Assembly: GCA_030529365.1 (NCBI GenBank)
Contig: JAUMXB010000003.1
Span: 62,001 to 126,000, forward strand
DNA: 64,000 nt
Reading direction: 5' to 3'
Source: Cardiobacteriaceae bacterium
GTDB lineage: Bacteria; Pseudomonadota; Gammaproteobacteria; Cardiobacteriales; Cardiobacteriaceae
Made by a program: the position numbers and the translations under genes. Positions 26,866 through 35,448 of this stretch are shown here, piece after piece. Below the pieces are notes generated by a model. That model worked only from the letters and a program-made list of their open reading frames with translations, was not told where the DNA came from and did no database searches. Every line of letters starts with the position of its first letter. Position 1 is the first letter of the stretch.

Positions 26866-27524
26866 TATTCTTCCTTGATGACGGGATAAAACGGCTTGCC
26901 CCAATCCGGGCGCGCGTGATTTTCCAGCATGATCTGCAGCATGAGGGGCAAGAAGCGCCCCAGGATGGCGCAGGCATCGGCAAGCTGCCTGCGATTCACG
27001 CCGCTGCCGTGCGTAGCGCCGCCGTGCACAAGCTGGTTGCGCAGGGTATAGAGACGATCGAACACGATCAGCAGTACATTGTCAGTATCGCGATTGGCGA
27101 GCGCTTTGCGCGCCTTGTTTTTGCCACGCTCAAAATCTTCTACCCATGCGTTTTGGCTGATCTTGCCATTTTGGAAATCCCAAAAAGCCTGGAATACGAA
27201 TCGGTTATCCAAAAGCATACGGATGCTGCCGGGAAAAGTCTCCCAAACCAGCTGGTAGATTTGCTGTGATTTATCGAGATGGCAGAGTGTATGCAAAAAC
27301 TGGCGGAAAGCGCTTCTGTCCGAGAGAGAGCCGGCTTCCAGCTCCTTGGCATACGCTGCATTGAAAGCAATCCACAAGCTGATGAAGCGGATATCCAGAT
27401 CCTCCGTGCTTTCCGCTTTTTTCAGCCAGCTGATGGCGCGGTAAAGGCGCAAGTCAAAAGCTGGCGTGAAGTGCGATTTACCGGCTTTGAAAAGCGCGAG
27501 CAGGGCATCACTCGTCATGGTCAT
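26865..27524 (-). CDS. HEPN-domain protein (Apea-like)
   Basis: A 219-residue, mostly helical protein. The motif RNQLVH at 162-167 fits the R-x4-6-H signature of HEPN domains, followed by GGATHGSG. Upstream, LDIRFISLWIAFNAAYAKE (about 43-61) matches the first conserved helix of Apea-like HEPN proteins. HEPN proteins are frequently RNases in toxin-antitoxin, abortive infection and CRISPR systems. Activity here is inferred from the motif only. Its ATG overlaps the patatin stop (ATGA), and its stop overlaps the zinc-ribbon start. Confidence 0.8.
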   Translation of the reverse strand: MTMTSDALLALFKAGKSHFTPAFDLRLYRAISWLKKAESTEDLDIRFISLWIAFNAAYAKELEAGSLSDRSAFRQFLHTLCHLDKSQQIYQLVWETFPGSIRMLLDNRFVFQAFWDFQNGKISQNAWVEDFERGKNKARKALANRDTDNVLLIVFDRLYTLRNQLVHGGATHGSGVNRRQLADACAILGRFLPLMLQIMLENHARPDWGKPFYPVIKEE

Positions 27525-28630
27525 GGGGTTATCCTTTTGCGGTTTGTCAGCAAGGCCATTTTTTCTTCCATCAGGCGTTCGGATGCCTGCAAGGCGCTGT
27601 CGTCAGTGAGTTCTGCATTTGTATTTTGCATTTTTGCTCTGGTATCCAAAGCGCTTCGGATTTTGCCTACGGCTTTCAGAGTATCTTCGTAGCCATATTG
27701 CATCAGTGTATCGATGTGGTCTGCGGAAAAATCCAGCATGGATGCCATCCCCATATCCAGTTCGGGATTGGGGCGAATTTCCACGAAAGCCGCATCCGGA
27801 AAATCATGACGGTGCCACAAAGAGCCATTGCTCAAATGGCTTACGATAATAGGATCGCAACCGGCTTGCACAAGAGGCGTCACCGGCGTATTGCCCTGCG
27901 CTTTTATCCAGCCGCCTTGTCCGCCGTCCGTCATGCGATTGCCTTCTGCGTCATACTTGGGCTTGAAAAGCAAAGGAAGTGCGGCAGAAGCGAGCAAAGC
28001 GTCTTGTTGTCGTGCTCGTGGCAAAGACTGGATGTGCAAAAATTCCGATGGTTTGTTTTCAATGCCAAGAAATTGTGCGGTCATGAGATCGGATACTTCC
28101 TCGACCCAGTTTCCGGACTTGTAAACCGAGACATACAGTGGAATTCCTTGTTGCAGATATTCCATGTCCAAAAACTCTTGCAACAATTGCTGCAATGGTT
28201 TGTCGGAAAAAATAGAGAATCCGTTTTCATCCAGGGGAAGCTTGAGCCCTATTTTTTTAGCCAGCTTGTAAATCTGGCTACGAAAATCCAGTGTGGACTC
28301 CAATAAAGTCGCAGGCAAAGCGTTCATCTGTAATCCGGCAGAAACCAAGACCGTGAGATAACTGGCTATTTCAACCGCGCTTCTGAAAGTGGATGTGGCA
28401 TCCAGTTGTAACACCTTGATTTGCGGCAGTCGTAGCCACAGCTTTTCAAGACGGGCGACGCCAGTTTGTAAATCCGGTGCGGATGCGAGTATCGCGCCAT
28501 TCAAAGCACCAATACTTGCGCCGGCAATCATGTCTATCTGCACGCCAGTTTCCAATAGCGCTTTCATCATGCCAACCTGATAGGCGCCTTTGGCCCCGCC
28601 GCCCGATAACACCAATCCCCGTTTTATCAT
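27521..28630 (-). CDS. Patatin-like phospholipase
   Basis: A 369-residue patatin-fold lipase. The oxyanion-hole glycine motif SGGGAKG is at 9-15, the nucleophile elbow GASIG at 37-41 (Ser 39) and the catalytic Asp in TDGG at about 235, which completes the Ser-Asp dyad. It probably hydrolyses membrane phospholipids. There is no signal peptide, so it acts in the cytoplasm or at the inner membrane. Patatins serve as membrane-degrading effectors in some phage defence systems (for example CapV in CBASS). It is joined to rdcB upstream and the HEPN gene downstream by ATGA overlaps. Confidence 0.92.
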   Translation of the reverse strand: MIKRGLVLSGGGAKGAYQVGMMKALLETGVQIDMIAGASIGALNGAILASAPDLQTGVARLEKLWLRLPQIKVLQLDATSTFRSAVEIASYLTVLVSAGLQMNALPATLLESTLDFRSQIYKLAKKIGLKLPLDENGFSIFSDKPLQQLLQEFLDMEYLQQGIPLYVSVYKSGNWVEEVSDLMTAQFLGIENKPSEFLHIQSLPRARQQDALLASAALPLLFKPKYDAEGNRMTDGGQGGWIKAQGNTPVTPLVQAGCDPIIVSHLSNGSLWHRHDFPDAAFVEIRPNPELDMGMASMLDFSADHIDTLMQYGYEDTLKAVGKIRSALDTRAKMQNTNAELTDDSALQASERLMEEKMALLTNRKRITP

Positions 28631-29526
28631 TGCCGCACCTCAAACATTTCCTGCACCATTCTTTCGCCGACTCTGTTGATATCAATCAGTCGATAAGTAT
28701 TACGCTCATGCGCATGCTGCTCATCCATATCCATTGCTGGCCATTGGGTCGCCATAAATGTGAGGCGGGCGGATTTGGGATCATTCAATGACCAATCGCC
28801 CTGATACTGCAAAAGGCGGGTGATTTCTTCTTGCTGTGAACCATCGGGAATTGCCAGCCATTTGTCACGGTCAATATCCTCATCGCGCGAAGTATTGAAA
28901 TCTATTTGCAATTGCTGAGTGATTTCAAAGACCAGTTTGTCGCATAAATCATATTTCTTTTGCGCGTTATTGCTTTGCTGCAAAAACAAGCCGAAATTGC
29001 CCCAATAAAGTGCTTCAAGGACGCTATAGCAGCGCGCCATGGGCGACAAAGTCTGCAAATCCCCGCTTTTCCATTTGCGCAGCCAACGCTGCCATTCGTC
29101 TTCGGCCTTGCTGATAAGTTCCAGCTCGCCAAGCCTGTCCGCATGATTGCTGAGCACATTGTCAATTCTTGCCAATTCGTTGACCACTGCCTCGGTCATA
29201 TTGGCCAGGTTTGTTTGCGTATTTTGCAGGCTTGTGCGGATATTCAGCATGGCGCGTCCCTGTAAGGTCTGGCTGGCGCTCAATTCTTCGATCAAGTGCC
29301 GGCAAGCCTCAATACCATGAATCAAATGATCCTGAATATGGATATTGCGGGTGTGCCCATGTCCGGATATGGCGTCGAGCGCACGCTGTACAGGCTTCAA
29401 GCGCTGTTGCTGGACGGTATTCAGTTCCATGGCGGCATCCATGCCGTTGACGAGATCCAGAATCATCTTGATTTTGGCAGCGTCATGCCAGGAATGCTTG
29501 GCTTCGAGATTGATAAGGGCATTCAT
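28627..29526 (-). CDS. RdcB/YjcZ-like protein
   Basis: A 299-residue helical cytosolic protein that resembles E. coli YjcZ (RdcB), by length, by the N-terminal DLVNGMDAAMELNTVQQQRLKPV region and by its position directly after a dynamin-like GTPase gene. In E. coli, RdcA (YjdA/CrfC) and RdcB cooperate to activate the diguanylate cyclase DgcE. No diguanylate cyclase gene lies in this window. A coiled-coil is likely at about 90-150. Start and stop overlap the neighbours by 4 bp each. Assignment is from memory of the family, not an alignment. Confidence 0.7.
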   Translation of the reverse strand: MNALINLEAKHSWHDAAKIKMILDLVNGMDAAMELNTVQQQRLKPVQRALDAISGHGHTRNIHIQDHLIHGIEACRHLIEELSASQTLQGRAMLNIRTSLQNTQTNLANMTEAVVNELARIDNVLSNHADRLGELELISKAEDEWQRWLRKWKSGDLQTLSPMARCYSVLEALYWGNFGLFLQQSNNAQKKYDLCDKLVFEITQQLQIDFNTSRDEDIDRDKWLAIPDGSQQEEITRLLQYQGDWSLNDPKSARLTFMATQWPAMDMDEQHAHERNTYRLIDINRVGERMVQEMFEVRQ

Positions 29527-32018
29527 GCTCTAGTTTCCTGTAGTGCAAACACTTTTCGTATGGCTTCAATGTCGCCGTTCAGTATGGCGCTTCTCCGGCG
29601 AAGATTTCGAACCACAGTGCAAAACTTCTCTTTATCCGTGATTTGGCTTTCGTTCAGTGCAATAGCTTCAACGAACTCGTTGTTAAGAACTTCAATGCCG
29701 GATTTGAATGTGGAGATGGATTGCATGACTTGCTCTGTCAAATGAGTGACAAAAATTTCTACTTTATCTTTGGTGGGCAGATAAATGTTATGGGAAATGT
29801 CATTTATTATGTGTTCTTCGATTTCTCTTAAGGTATCTGTGTAAATAGGTATTTCTTTGTCTTCGTAACCGCCGAGATGCAATTTGCGTTGACACCATGC
29901 CCAAAATCCTCCTGATGCTACGCGCTCAGTTTTTTCTTCTCTCATCATTTCCCTGGAATATTGCACGCTATCTTCTGAAATGGATTCAATGCAATAATGC
30001 GAAAGTGGCTCCATTTTTATATCGATATTGTTTTTCGAAAATTCCTGTTGGATAAAATGAAAGATTTGCTGTATTTCCTGCTCCGCATGATTAAAATTTT
30101 TTCGTACCTTATGGAAGCTTTCTGTAGTTATATTTTTGGCGATGTTATTATTCTTGTTAATAGAAAGTTGATATATTTCATTTATTCTCTTTAAAAATAA
30201 ATCTTTTTCATTGTCTCCTTTGATGGTTATTTTCTTTTTTCCTAATCTCTCTTTGATATCATCTTTTTTGGCTTTTTTTTGAGCGTCGGAAATGATCTTC
30301 CGCCCTTTAAAGCTAAATAGCCTTTTGGCATCAAATTTAAAAAAGAATTCCTTACGAGTGATAGTTGCATCATCCAGTAAGCCTTCAAGCTCTTTTATCA
30401 TTTGGTCAAAAGCGTTATGAACTAGTTGTTCCGTTTCAGTTTGTAATTTTCGGATGCCGGTATCAACGAATGCTTTTTCTTTTTTGACAATCTCTTGCAA
30501 ATCGTCCTTGATGTATTTTTCCAGACTATGTAGGCGATTGGTTTTTTCTTTTAAATTGGCAACCAGTGCTTTCAGCTTGTCTAGTTCTTCGCGGCTACTG
30601 GCAGCAGCTTTGTTATGAATTGCCAGAGCGTTATGGATGTTGTCGAGCGAAGCTTTGACTTGCAGCAGGGCGGATTGGGCGGAAATAACAGGCGCTTCGA
30701 CACGTGTTTGCAGGATGATTTTTTCTACAGGAAGCGATATTCGGCTGGATTTTTTCATCCTTTCAATACTTTTCAGTATGTTGGCAAGGTCGGTGGATTC
30801 CCATTCTTCTGTTACTTCTTCTTTATCGTAGTCGGGGTAAATGCTGTGGGCAAAATCTGCAATCCAACTATTGCATTGGTAGCCCGGTTTGTTACCGGTA
30901 CGATCAATTTCTGCGGCCATGCGCTGTGCTAAGGAGGCTTTTTGCGCAGAGATGGCGAAGATGTTTTCATGGAAAATTTTGTCTTTCAGCAAATCGCCAT
31001 AAATCATGTCTCGCGTTTGTTCCGCGTCGTCGGAGTTGGATTTGTATTGATCGAACTTGTTGGCGAGCGCAAAAAGACGTTTTTTGTCGATATGGGGCAG
31101 TTGTTCCAATTGAGCGCGAACATCTGCTTCTGCATTGGATTTTAGCTGGGTATAGTCGAGTATCAGTAAGACGGCGGAACTACGCCGCAGTTGCGCATCC
31201 AGCATCGCCTGCAAATGGTTCTGCCCGGATTCATTGGGGCCTGGCGTATCAAGCAGGGTAAGGCGACCTGGCAAATGCTCGTGATCTTTCAGGTTGGAGA
31301 AAGCCACCGTGATCAGCGGCAAACTGTCGAAATTACGGTATTGCGCGTAAGGAAATGCAAAATGATCAGGGGGAATATCATTATCTATGGCTGAACGGCC
31401 GAGCATTTCGGACAGTCGCACGATGTCATTCAGGGATTCAAGAAAAGCGAAAATTTCTGCTTCGCCGTGATAATCGTTCTGGAATATTTCCGTATTTTCT
31501 GCGGTTTCAATGGTGTGCAAGAGTTTTTGCAGGCTCGGATTGGCGCTTATTTCCGGATTGCTTTTGCATTCTGGGTGGTTGCGCAAAAGTGTTTGAATAT
31601 TTTGTGCAAAGCTGTTGATTGCTGTGCTGTCAAAAGTCAGCTCCGGATGATTTTGTCCTGGAGTGTGGCGAATCAGGGTAGGTAAAGTAGTCATTGGCCG
31701 ATTGCGGCTGGGCAGGATTTCCTGGCCGACAATGGCGTTGATAGTGGTGGATTTGCCGGCTTTCATGGTGCCGACAACCGAGAGAACCACATCGAAGTGC
31801 TCAAGCTTGGCAATTTCCCCTTTAAGAATGGCTTTGCTTTCTTCGAGATTTGCATGGGTGAGCAGTTTGTTGCTGTCGTTTGCACTTTCGCTGCCTTGCG
31901 TCATGAGTTCGGAATTTTGGATGTCATCAATCAGCTCAATTTGGTCAAGCAGCCTGTTTATAAGCTCATCACGGTAGGCCAGCAAGATTTCGGAGGGAAG
32001 GTGGTTGGGTGATTGCAT
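29523..32018 (-). CDS. Dynamin-like GTPase (RdcA/CrfC/YjdA-like)
   Basis: An 831-residue large GTPase. G1 is GTMKAGKST (83-91), G2 lies in the NRPMTTLPT region (106-114), G3 is DTPG (257-260) and G4 is NKFD (320-323). Long helical, Lys/Glu-rich stalk regions follow (about 420-800). Dynamin-like proteins bind or remodel membranes. Neighbouring rdcB points to the E. coli RdcA/CrfC group. The ATG at 32018 has an AAAGGA ribosome-binding site; an extension to 32180 would cover the terminator and promoter and is rejected. The gene is visibly A/T-richer than its surroundings, suggesting acquisition. First gene of the operon. Confidence 0.88.
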   Translation of the reverse strand: MQSPNHLPSEILLAYRDELINRLLDQIELIDDIQNSELMTQGSESANDSNKLLTHANLEESKAILKGEIAKLEHFDVVLSVVGTMKAGKSTTINAIVGQEILPSRNRPMTTLPTLIRHTPGQNHPELTFDSTAINSFAQNIQTLLRNHPECKSNPEISANPSLQKLLHTIETAENTEIFQNDYHGEAEIFAFLESLNDIVRLSEMLGRSAIDNDIPPDHFAFPYAQYRNFDSLPLITVAFSNLKDHEHLPGRLTLLDTPGPNESGQNHLQAMLDAQLRRSSAVLLILDYTQLKSNAEADVRAQLEQLPHIDKKRLFALANKFDQYKSNSDDAEQTRDMIYGDLLKDKIFHENIFAISAQKASLAQRMAAEIDRTGNKPGYQCNSWIADFAHSIYPDYDKEEVTEEWESTDLANILKSIERMKKSSRISLPVEKIILQTRVEAPVISAQSALLQVKASLDNIHNALAIHNKAAASSREELDKLKALVANLKEKTNRLHSLEKYIKDDLQEIVKKEKAFVDTGIRKLQTETEQLVHNAFDQMIKELEGLLDDATITRKEFFFKFDAKRLFSFKGRKIISDAQKKAKKDDIKERLGKKKITIKGDNEKDLFLKRINEIYQLSINKNNNIAKNITTESFHKVRKNFNHAEQEIQQIFHFIQQEFSKNNIDIKMEPLSHYCIESISEDSVQYSREMMREEKTERVASGGFWAWCQRKLHLGGYEDKEIPIYTDTLREIEEHIINDISHNIYLPTKDKVEIFVTHLTEQVMQSISTFKSGIEVLNNEFVEAIALNESQITDKEKFCTVVRNLRRRSAILNGDIEAIRKVFALQETRA

Positions 32019-32033
32019 GGAAATCCTTTGAAG

Positions 32034-32067
32034 ACAAAAAATCAGGGAAAGTGCAACCTTTCCCTGA
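32034..32067 (-). terminator. Intrinsic terminator hairpin in the operon leader
   Basis: TCAGGGAAAG (32042-32051) pairs perfectly with CTTTCCCTGA (32058-32067). On the minus strand it is followed by a run of six T. It lies between the promoter at 32142-32170 and the ATG at 32018, so it can end WYL transcripts and also attenuate the operon itself. Confidence 0.85.
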
Positions 32068-32109
32068 CAGTGTATGGTTCTTTGCGACGGAATCTGTCGG
32101 ATATGGTTT

Positions 32110-32141
32110 GGCAATGTTGCCGTAATATTACAAGGCGGCAA
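32110..32141. promoter_or_regulatory. Overlapping inverted repeats at the operon start site (putative operator)
   Basis: GGCAATGTTGCC (32110-32121) overlaps a larger pair TTGCCG (32117-32122) / CGGCAA (32136-32141) that encloses the palindrome GTAATATTAC (32122-32131). They directly follow the -10 box, so a bound protein would block initiation or elongation. Confidence 0.6.
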
Positions 32142-32170
32142 TTTATAAGGTGCTTGCTCTTTTTTGTCAA
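32142..32170 (-). promoter_or_regulatory. Promoter of the dynamin/patatin operon
   Basis: On the minus strand TTGACA (32165-32170), 17 bp, TATAAA (32142-32147): near-consensus sigma-70. It starts inside the intergenic region just past the WYL stop codon. Transcription would begin near 32135, giving a leader of about 115 nt. Confidence 0.75.
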
Positions 32171-32173
32171 TGG

Positions 32174-33139
32174 TTAACAAGGGGTTTTTTCAACGGCGGA
32201 GATGGCGTCGCCGAATTTGGCGAGCCACCAGTCGAGCATGGCGCTGTCGGTGACAGTGGCCTGGAAGCGGTAGTGCATGTCGCTTTCTTCGAGGATGCGC
32301 TGGTCGGCGGAGAGCGGGGTTTCGGTCAAGTGAAATCCGGCGGTTTTCGTGATGGTGAAGGCGAGGGTGATGCGTTTGCCTTCGCCGAAGCCGAAGCGGC
32401 CATCCGAGAGGTGCTTTTCCAAGTTGAAGTCGGCGGGGCGGGTGAAGGTCATGGTGCTGCATTTGCCGCTGCGCATGCGGTGCAGGGCGAAGTGGCGTTC
32501 GTTGTCGTAGTGCTCGTGGCGGGCGACGAGGTAGAGGGTGGGGCCTTGTTGCGCGAGGGCAAGCGGCATGACGCGATGGGTTTTGCGCTGGCCGTTCTGG
32601 TTTTGGTAGTCGATGTCGAGCCAGCGGTTTTCAAAGAGTGCCTGGCTGACTTCGCGGAAGATGGCGCTGTCGATGGCGGCAGGGATGAGGGGCTGGCTGG
32701 TGGGGACGGTGCAGACTTTGCCGAGCCATTCGTGGCCGCGTTTGTGTTTGTCGCCGTGGGCGAGGTGGTAGTCGGCCTGGGCGAAGAAGGGAGCAAGCGC
32801 TGCCATGATGTTGGCGGGCAGGAGGTAGCGCAGGTGTTCGGCGGCGAGTTTGAGGAGGAGGGATTCTTCGGTGCCGAGGGTGGGGATGGCGAGGCCTTTG
32901 CTGCCGTGTTTCCATTTGTAGCCGTAGGGTTTGCTGCTGGCGTCGATGTCGATGTCGTCGCGAAAGCGCTCGGCGAGTTTTTCCAGATAGCGCTGGATGC
33001 TGCGTTCGTCGCGTTCGATGCCGATGCTGGCAAGCTGCTGGTGGATGTCTTGCGCGGTGGTTTTTTGGTTTTTGGGGATGCGGCGCAGGATTTCGAGGTA
33101 GATAAGGGCGGTGTCGAGGGCTTCAGGACGTGTGGACAT
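32174..33139 (-). CDS. WYL-domain transcriptional regulator
   Basis: A 321-residue regulator with an N-terminal winged HTH (about 8-70, DIHQQLASIGIERDERSIQRYLEKL) and a WYL-type ligand-binding domain (about 130-215) in which ENRWLDIDYQNQNGQRKTHRVMPLAL and TLYLVARHEHYDNERHFALHRM are the diagnostic strands. A C-terminal extension domain follows. WYL regulators of this size (BrxR/CapW type) often repress phage-defence operons. The ATG at 33139 was preferred over a TTG at 33154, because the -10 candidate TATAAT (33163-33168) would leave no leader for the latter. It lies directly upstream of the dynamin operon on the same strand. Confidence 0.88.
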   Translation of the reverse strand: MSTRPEALDTALIYLEILRRIPKNQKTTAQDIHQQLASIGIERDERSIQRYLEKLAERFRDDIDIDASSKPYGYKWKHGSKGLAIPTLGTEESLLLKLAAEHLRYLLPANIMAALAPFFAQADYHLAHGDKHKRGHEWLGKVCTVPTSQPLIPAAIDSAIFREVSQALFENRWLDIDYQNQNGQRKTHRVMPLALAQQGPTLYLVARHEHYDNERHFALHRMRSGKCSTMTFTRPADFNLEKHLSDGRFGFGEGKRITLAFTITKTAGFHLTETPLSADQRILEESDMHYRFQATVTDSAMLDWWLAKFGDAISAVEKTPC

Positions 33140-33162
33140 GGGCGGTTCCGGCAAAAGGGGGG

Positions 33163-33168
33163 ATTATA
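33163..33168 (-). promoter_or_regulatory. -10 box of the WYL gene with upstream GGCAATG repeats
   Basis: TATAAT on the minus strand, 24 bp before the ATG. The -35 region is poor (CTTCCC at 33186-33191). Two direct GGCAATG repeats lie upstream at 33201-33207 and 33210-33216. The same heptamer occurs at the operon start site (32110-32116). Confidence 0.55.
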
Positions 33169-33217
33169 GCGGGGCTTGCAGTAGCGGGAAGACGGGGATC
33201 GGCAATGATGGCAATGG

Positions 33218-33300
33218 TTGTTTTTTACCATTTACAAGCGCTTGTTGCGATAAATTTTCTCATGATAAGCGCTTCGTGTCGGTAAAAAACAGCTATTTTT
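33218..33300. repeat. Octamer-pair intergenic repeat, copy 11
   Basis: Octamers at 33236-33243 and 33267-33274, spacing 23 bp. A-type arms on both sides (TTGTTTTTTACCAT and GGTAAAAAACAGCTATTTTT). Lies between the divergent WYL and maf genes. Confidence 0.92.
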
Positions 33301-33391
33301 ATGTTTTTTATGAGTTTTGATGCTTTTCGGATTCGCACTGGTGGCGAGTTTTTGGCATGATAGCGCTTTATTTTTGACAAGGATGCCCGTG

Positions 33392-34000
33392 ATGCAGGAT
33401 GTTGCTTTGGTTCTCGCTTCGGCTTCGCCGCGTCGTGCGGAGTTGCTGGCGCAGCTGGGGGTGCCGTTTACGGTGTTTCCCGCCGATATTGACGAGACGC
33501 CGCAATGGAACGAATCGGCGCGGGAGCTCGCGGCGCGTTTGGCGTTGGAAAAGGCGCAGGCAGTGGCAAGCGAGGTGGAAGGTTTGGTGCTGGCTGCGGA
33601 TACGGTGGTGCTTTGCGGCGGCGAGGTGTTCGGCAAGCCGGAGGATGAGGCGGATGCGCTGCGTATGCTGCGCGCGCTTTCCGGGAGCACGCATGAGGTG
33701 ATTACGGCGGTGGCGCTGTTGCATCAGGGGCGGGTGTGGGCGGAAGCGGTGACGACGACGATTGTGTTCGACGAGGTGCCGGAGCCGTGGCTTGCCGCTT
33801 ATGTGGCGAGCGAGGAGCCGTTCGGCAAGGCGGGCGCTTATGCGATTCAGGGGCGCGGGTCGTGCTGGGTGAAGGAGATTCACGGCGATTTTTACAATGT
33901 GGTGGGGCTGCCGCTCAATGCGTTGTGGCGCGGTTTGCGCGCGCTGGGCATGGAGGAGCTGCTGTTGCCGGCTTTTGAGGCGAATGTATGGAACCGCTGA
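33392..34000 (+). CDS. maf: Maf-type nucleotide pyrophosphatase
   Basis: A 202-residue Maf/HAM1-fold enzyme that hydrolyses non-canonical or excess nucleoside triphosphates, typically dTTP/UTP in the YhdE group. The substrate-site motif LASASPRRAELL (about 7-18) and catalytic region LAADTVV (about 67-73), with FGKAGAYAIQGRG (about 148-160), are present. MQDVALVLASASPRR at 33392 has AAGGA 8 bp upstream; an ATG 9 bp earlier is less well placed. The 3' end overlaps rng by 13 bp, the usual maf-rng arrangement. Confidence 0.93.
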   Translation: MQDVALVLASASPRRAELLAQLGVPFTVFPADIDETPQWNESARELAARLALEKAQAVASEVEGLVLAADTVVLCGGEVFGKPEDEADALRMLRALSGSTHEVITAVALLHQGRVWAEAVTTTIVFDEVPEPWLAAYVASEEPFGKAGAYAIQGRGSCWVKEIHGDFYNVVGLPLNALWRGLRALGMEELLLPAFEANVWNR

Positions 34001-35448
34001 ATCAGGCGACGGAGATTTTCGTCAATCACACGCCGTATGAGACGCGGGTGGCGATCATGGAAGGCGGGGTGGTGCAGGATGTGATGGTGGAGCGCGAGCG
34101 CAAGCGCGGCATCGTCGGCAATATTTACAAGGGACGCGTGCAGCGCGTGCTGCCGGGGATGGATGCGGCGTTTGTGGATATCGGGCTGGAGCGCGCCGGT
34201 TTTTTGCATGTGAAGAATACGGTGCGGCGCGGCGGAGCGCTGCCGGAGCGCATCGGCGATGTGCTGCATGAGGGGCAGAACGTTCTCGTGCAGGTGCTGA
34301 AGGATCCGATCGGCAGCAAGGGCGCGCAGCTCACCACGGAGATTTCCATTCCGTCGCGCTTTCTCGTGTTTTTGCCCAATTCCGATGATATTGGCGTGTC
34401 AATCAAGATTGCGAGCGAGGCGCAGCGCCAGTCGTTGCGCGATTTGATGCTCGGCTTTCATCAGGGGCGGCAGGGCGGTTTTATTGTGCGCACGGCAATC
34501 GAGAATGCCGATATCTGGGCGATGCGCGCCGATATGCAGTATTTGCAGCGCCTGTGGGAATCGATTCTCGTGAATGAGCGCATGGTGAAGCCAGGGACGC
34601 TGGTCTATGGCGATTTGCCTTTGTATCTCAAGGTGTTGCGCGATTATATTTCGCCGCAGGTGACGCGCGTCGTGGTCGATGAGTCGGGCGCGTTCACGCA
34701 GATGCGCGGTTTCGCAGCGAATTTCCTCGTGGAAATGGACAGCGTGGTGGAGTTTTACGAAGGCGATGTGGCGCTTTTCAAACGCTATGGCATCGACGAG
34801 GAAATCGAGCGCGCGCTGAAGCGCCGCGTGGAGCTGAAATCGGGCGGCTATCTGATGATAGACCAGACGGAAGCGATGACCACGGTGGACGTCAACACCG
34901 GCGCTTTCGTCGGCAAGCTCTCGCAGGACGACACGATTTACCGCACCAATCTCGAAGCGGCGCGCGCCATTGCCCGCCAGCTGCGCCTGCGCAACTTGGG
35001 CGGCATCATCATGCTCGATTTTATCGACATGACCAATCCCGAGCACCAGCAGGGCGTGATGGATGCGCTGATGCAGGCGCTGGCTGGCGACAAGAGCAAA
35101 TACACGATCAGCCCCATTTCGCCGCTCGGCATCATTGAAATGACGCGCAAGCGCACGCGTGAGAGTTTGCGCCAGGTGATGTGCGAAACCTGCCCGACCT
35201 GCATGGGGCGCGGGTATGTGAAAACCACGGAAACGGTTGTCTATGAAATCTTTCGCGATTTGATGCACGAGGCGCGCGAGTATGCGCCGCGTCCGCTCAC
35301 CGTGATCGGCGAACCGGCGCTGATCGAATTCATCCGCGAGGAAGAATCGCTCGCCTTTTCCGATTTGCAGGTGCTGCTGAAAATGCCGATTAGCCTGGTC
35401 AGCGATACCAGCTACGAACTGGGGCAATATGATATTGCAATTGGTTAA
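33988..35448 (+). CDS. rng: Ribonuclease G
   Basis: A 486-residue endoribonuclease of the RNase E/G family that matures the 16S rRNA 5' end and decays some mRNAs. The S1 domain is at about 38-120 (GNIYKGRVQRVLPGMDAAFVDIG). The two catalytic Asp residues are in MTTVDVNTG (about 300) and IIMLDFIDM (about 345), and the zinc-link is CETCPTCMGRG (about 400). The length equals RNase G and there is no C-terminal scaffold as in RNase E. It overlaps maf. Repeat copy 12 begins inside the stop codon. Confidence 0.95.
   Translation: MEPLNQATEIFVNHTPYETRVAIMEGGVVQDVMVERERKRGIVGNIYKGRVQRVLPGMDAAFVDIGLERAGFLHVKNTVRRGGALPERIGDVLHEGQNVLVQVLKDPIGSKGAQLTTEISIPSRFLVFLPNSDDIGVSIKIASEAQRQSLRDLMLGFHQGRQGGFIVRTAIENADIWAMRADMQYLQRLWESILVNERMVKPGTLVYGDLPLYLKVLRDYISPQVTRVVVDESGAFTQMRGFAANFLVEMDSVVEFYEGDVALFKRYGIDEEIERALKRRVELKSGGYLMIDQTEAMTTVDVNTGAFVGKLSQDDTIYRTNLEAARAIARQLRLRNLGGIIMLDFIDMTNPEHQQGVMDALMQALAGDKSKYTISPISPLGIIEMTRKRTRESLRQVMCETCPTCMGRGYVKTTETVVYEIFRDLMHEAREYAPRPLTVIGEPALIEFIREEESLAFSDLQVLLKMPISLVSDTSYELGQYDIAIG

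Noticed and set aside
32019-32180. Longer N-terminus for the dynamin-like GTPase
   Set aside because: It would translate the terminator hairpin and promoter region; the ATG at 32018 has a ribosome-binding site and fits homologues.
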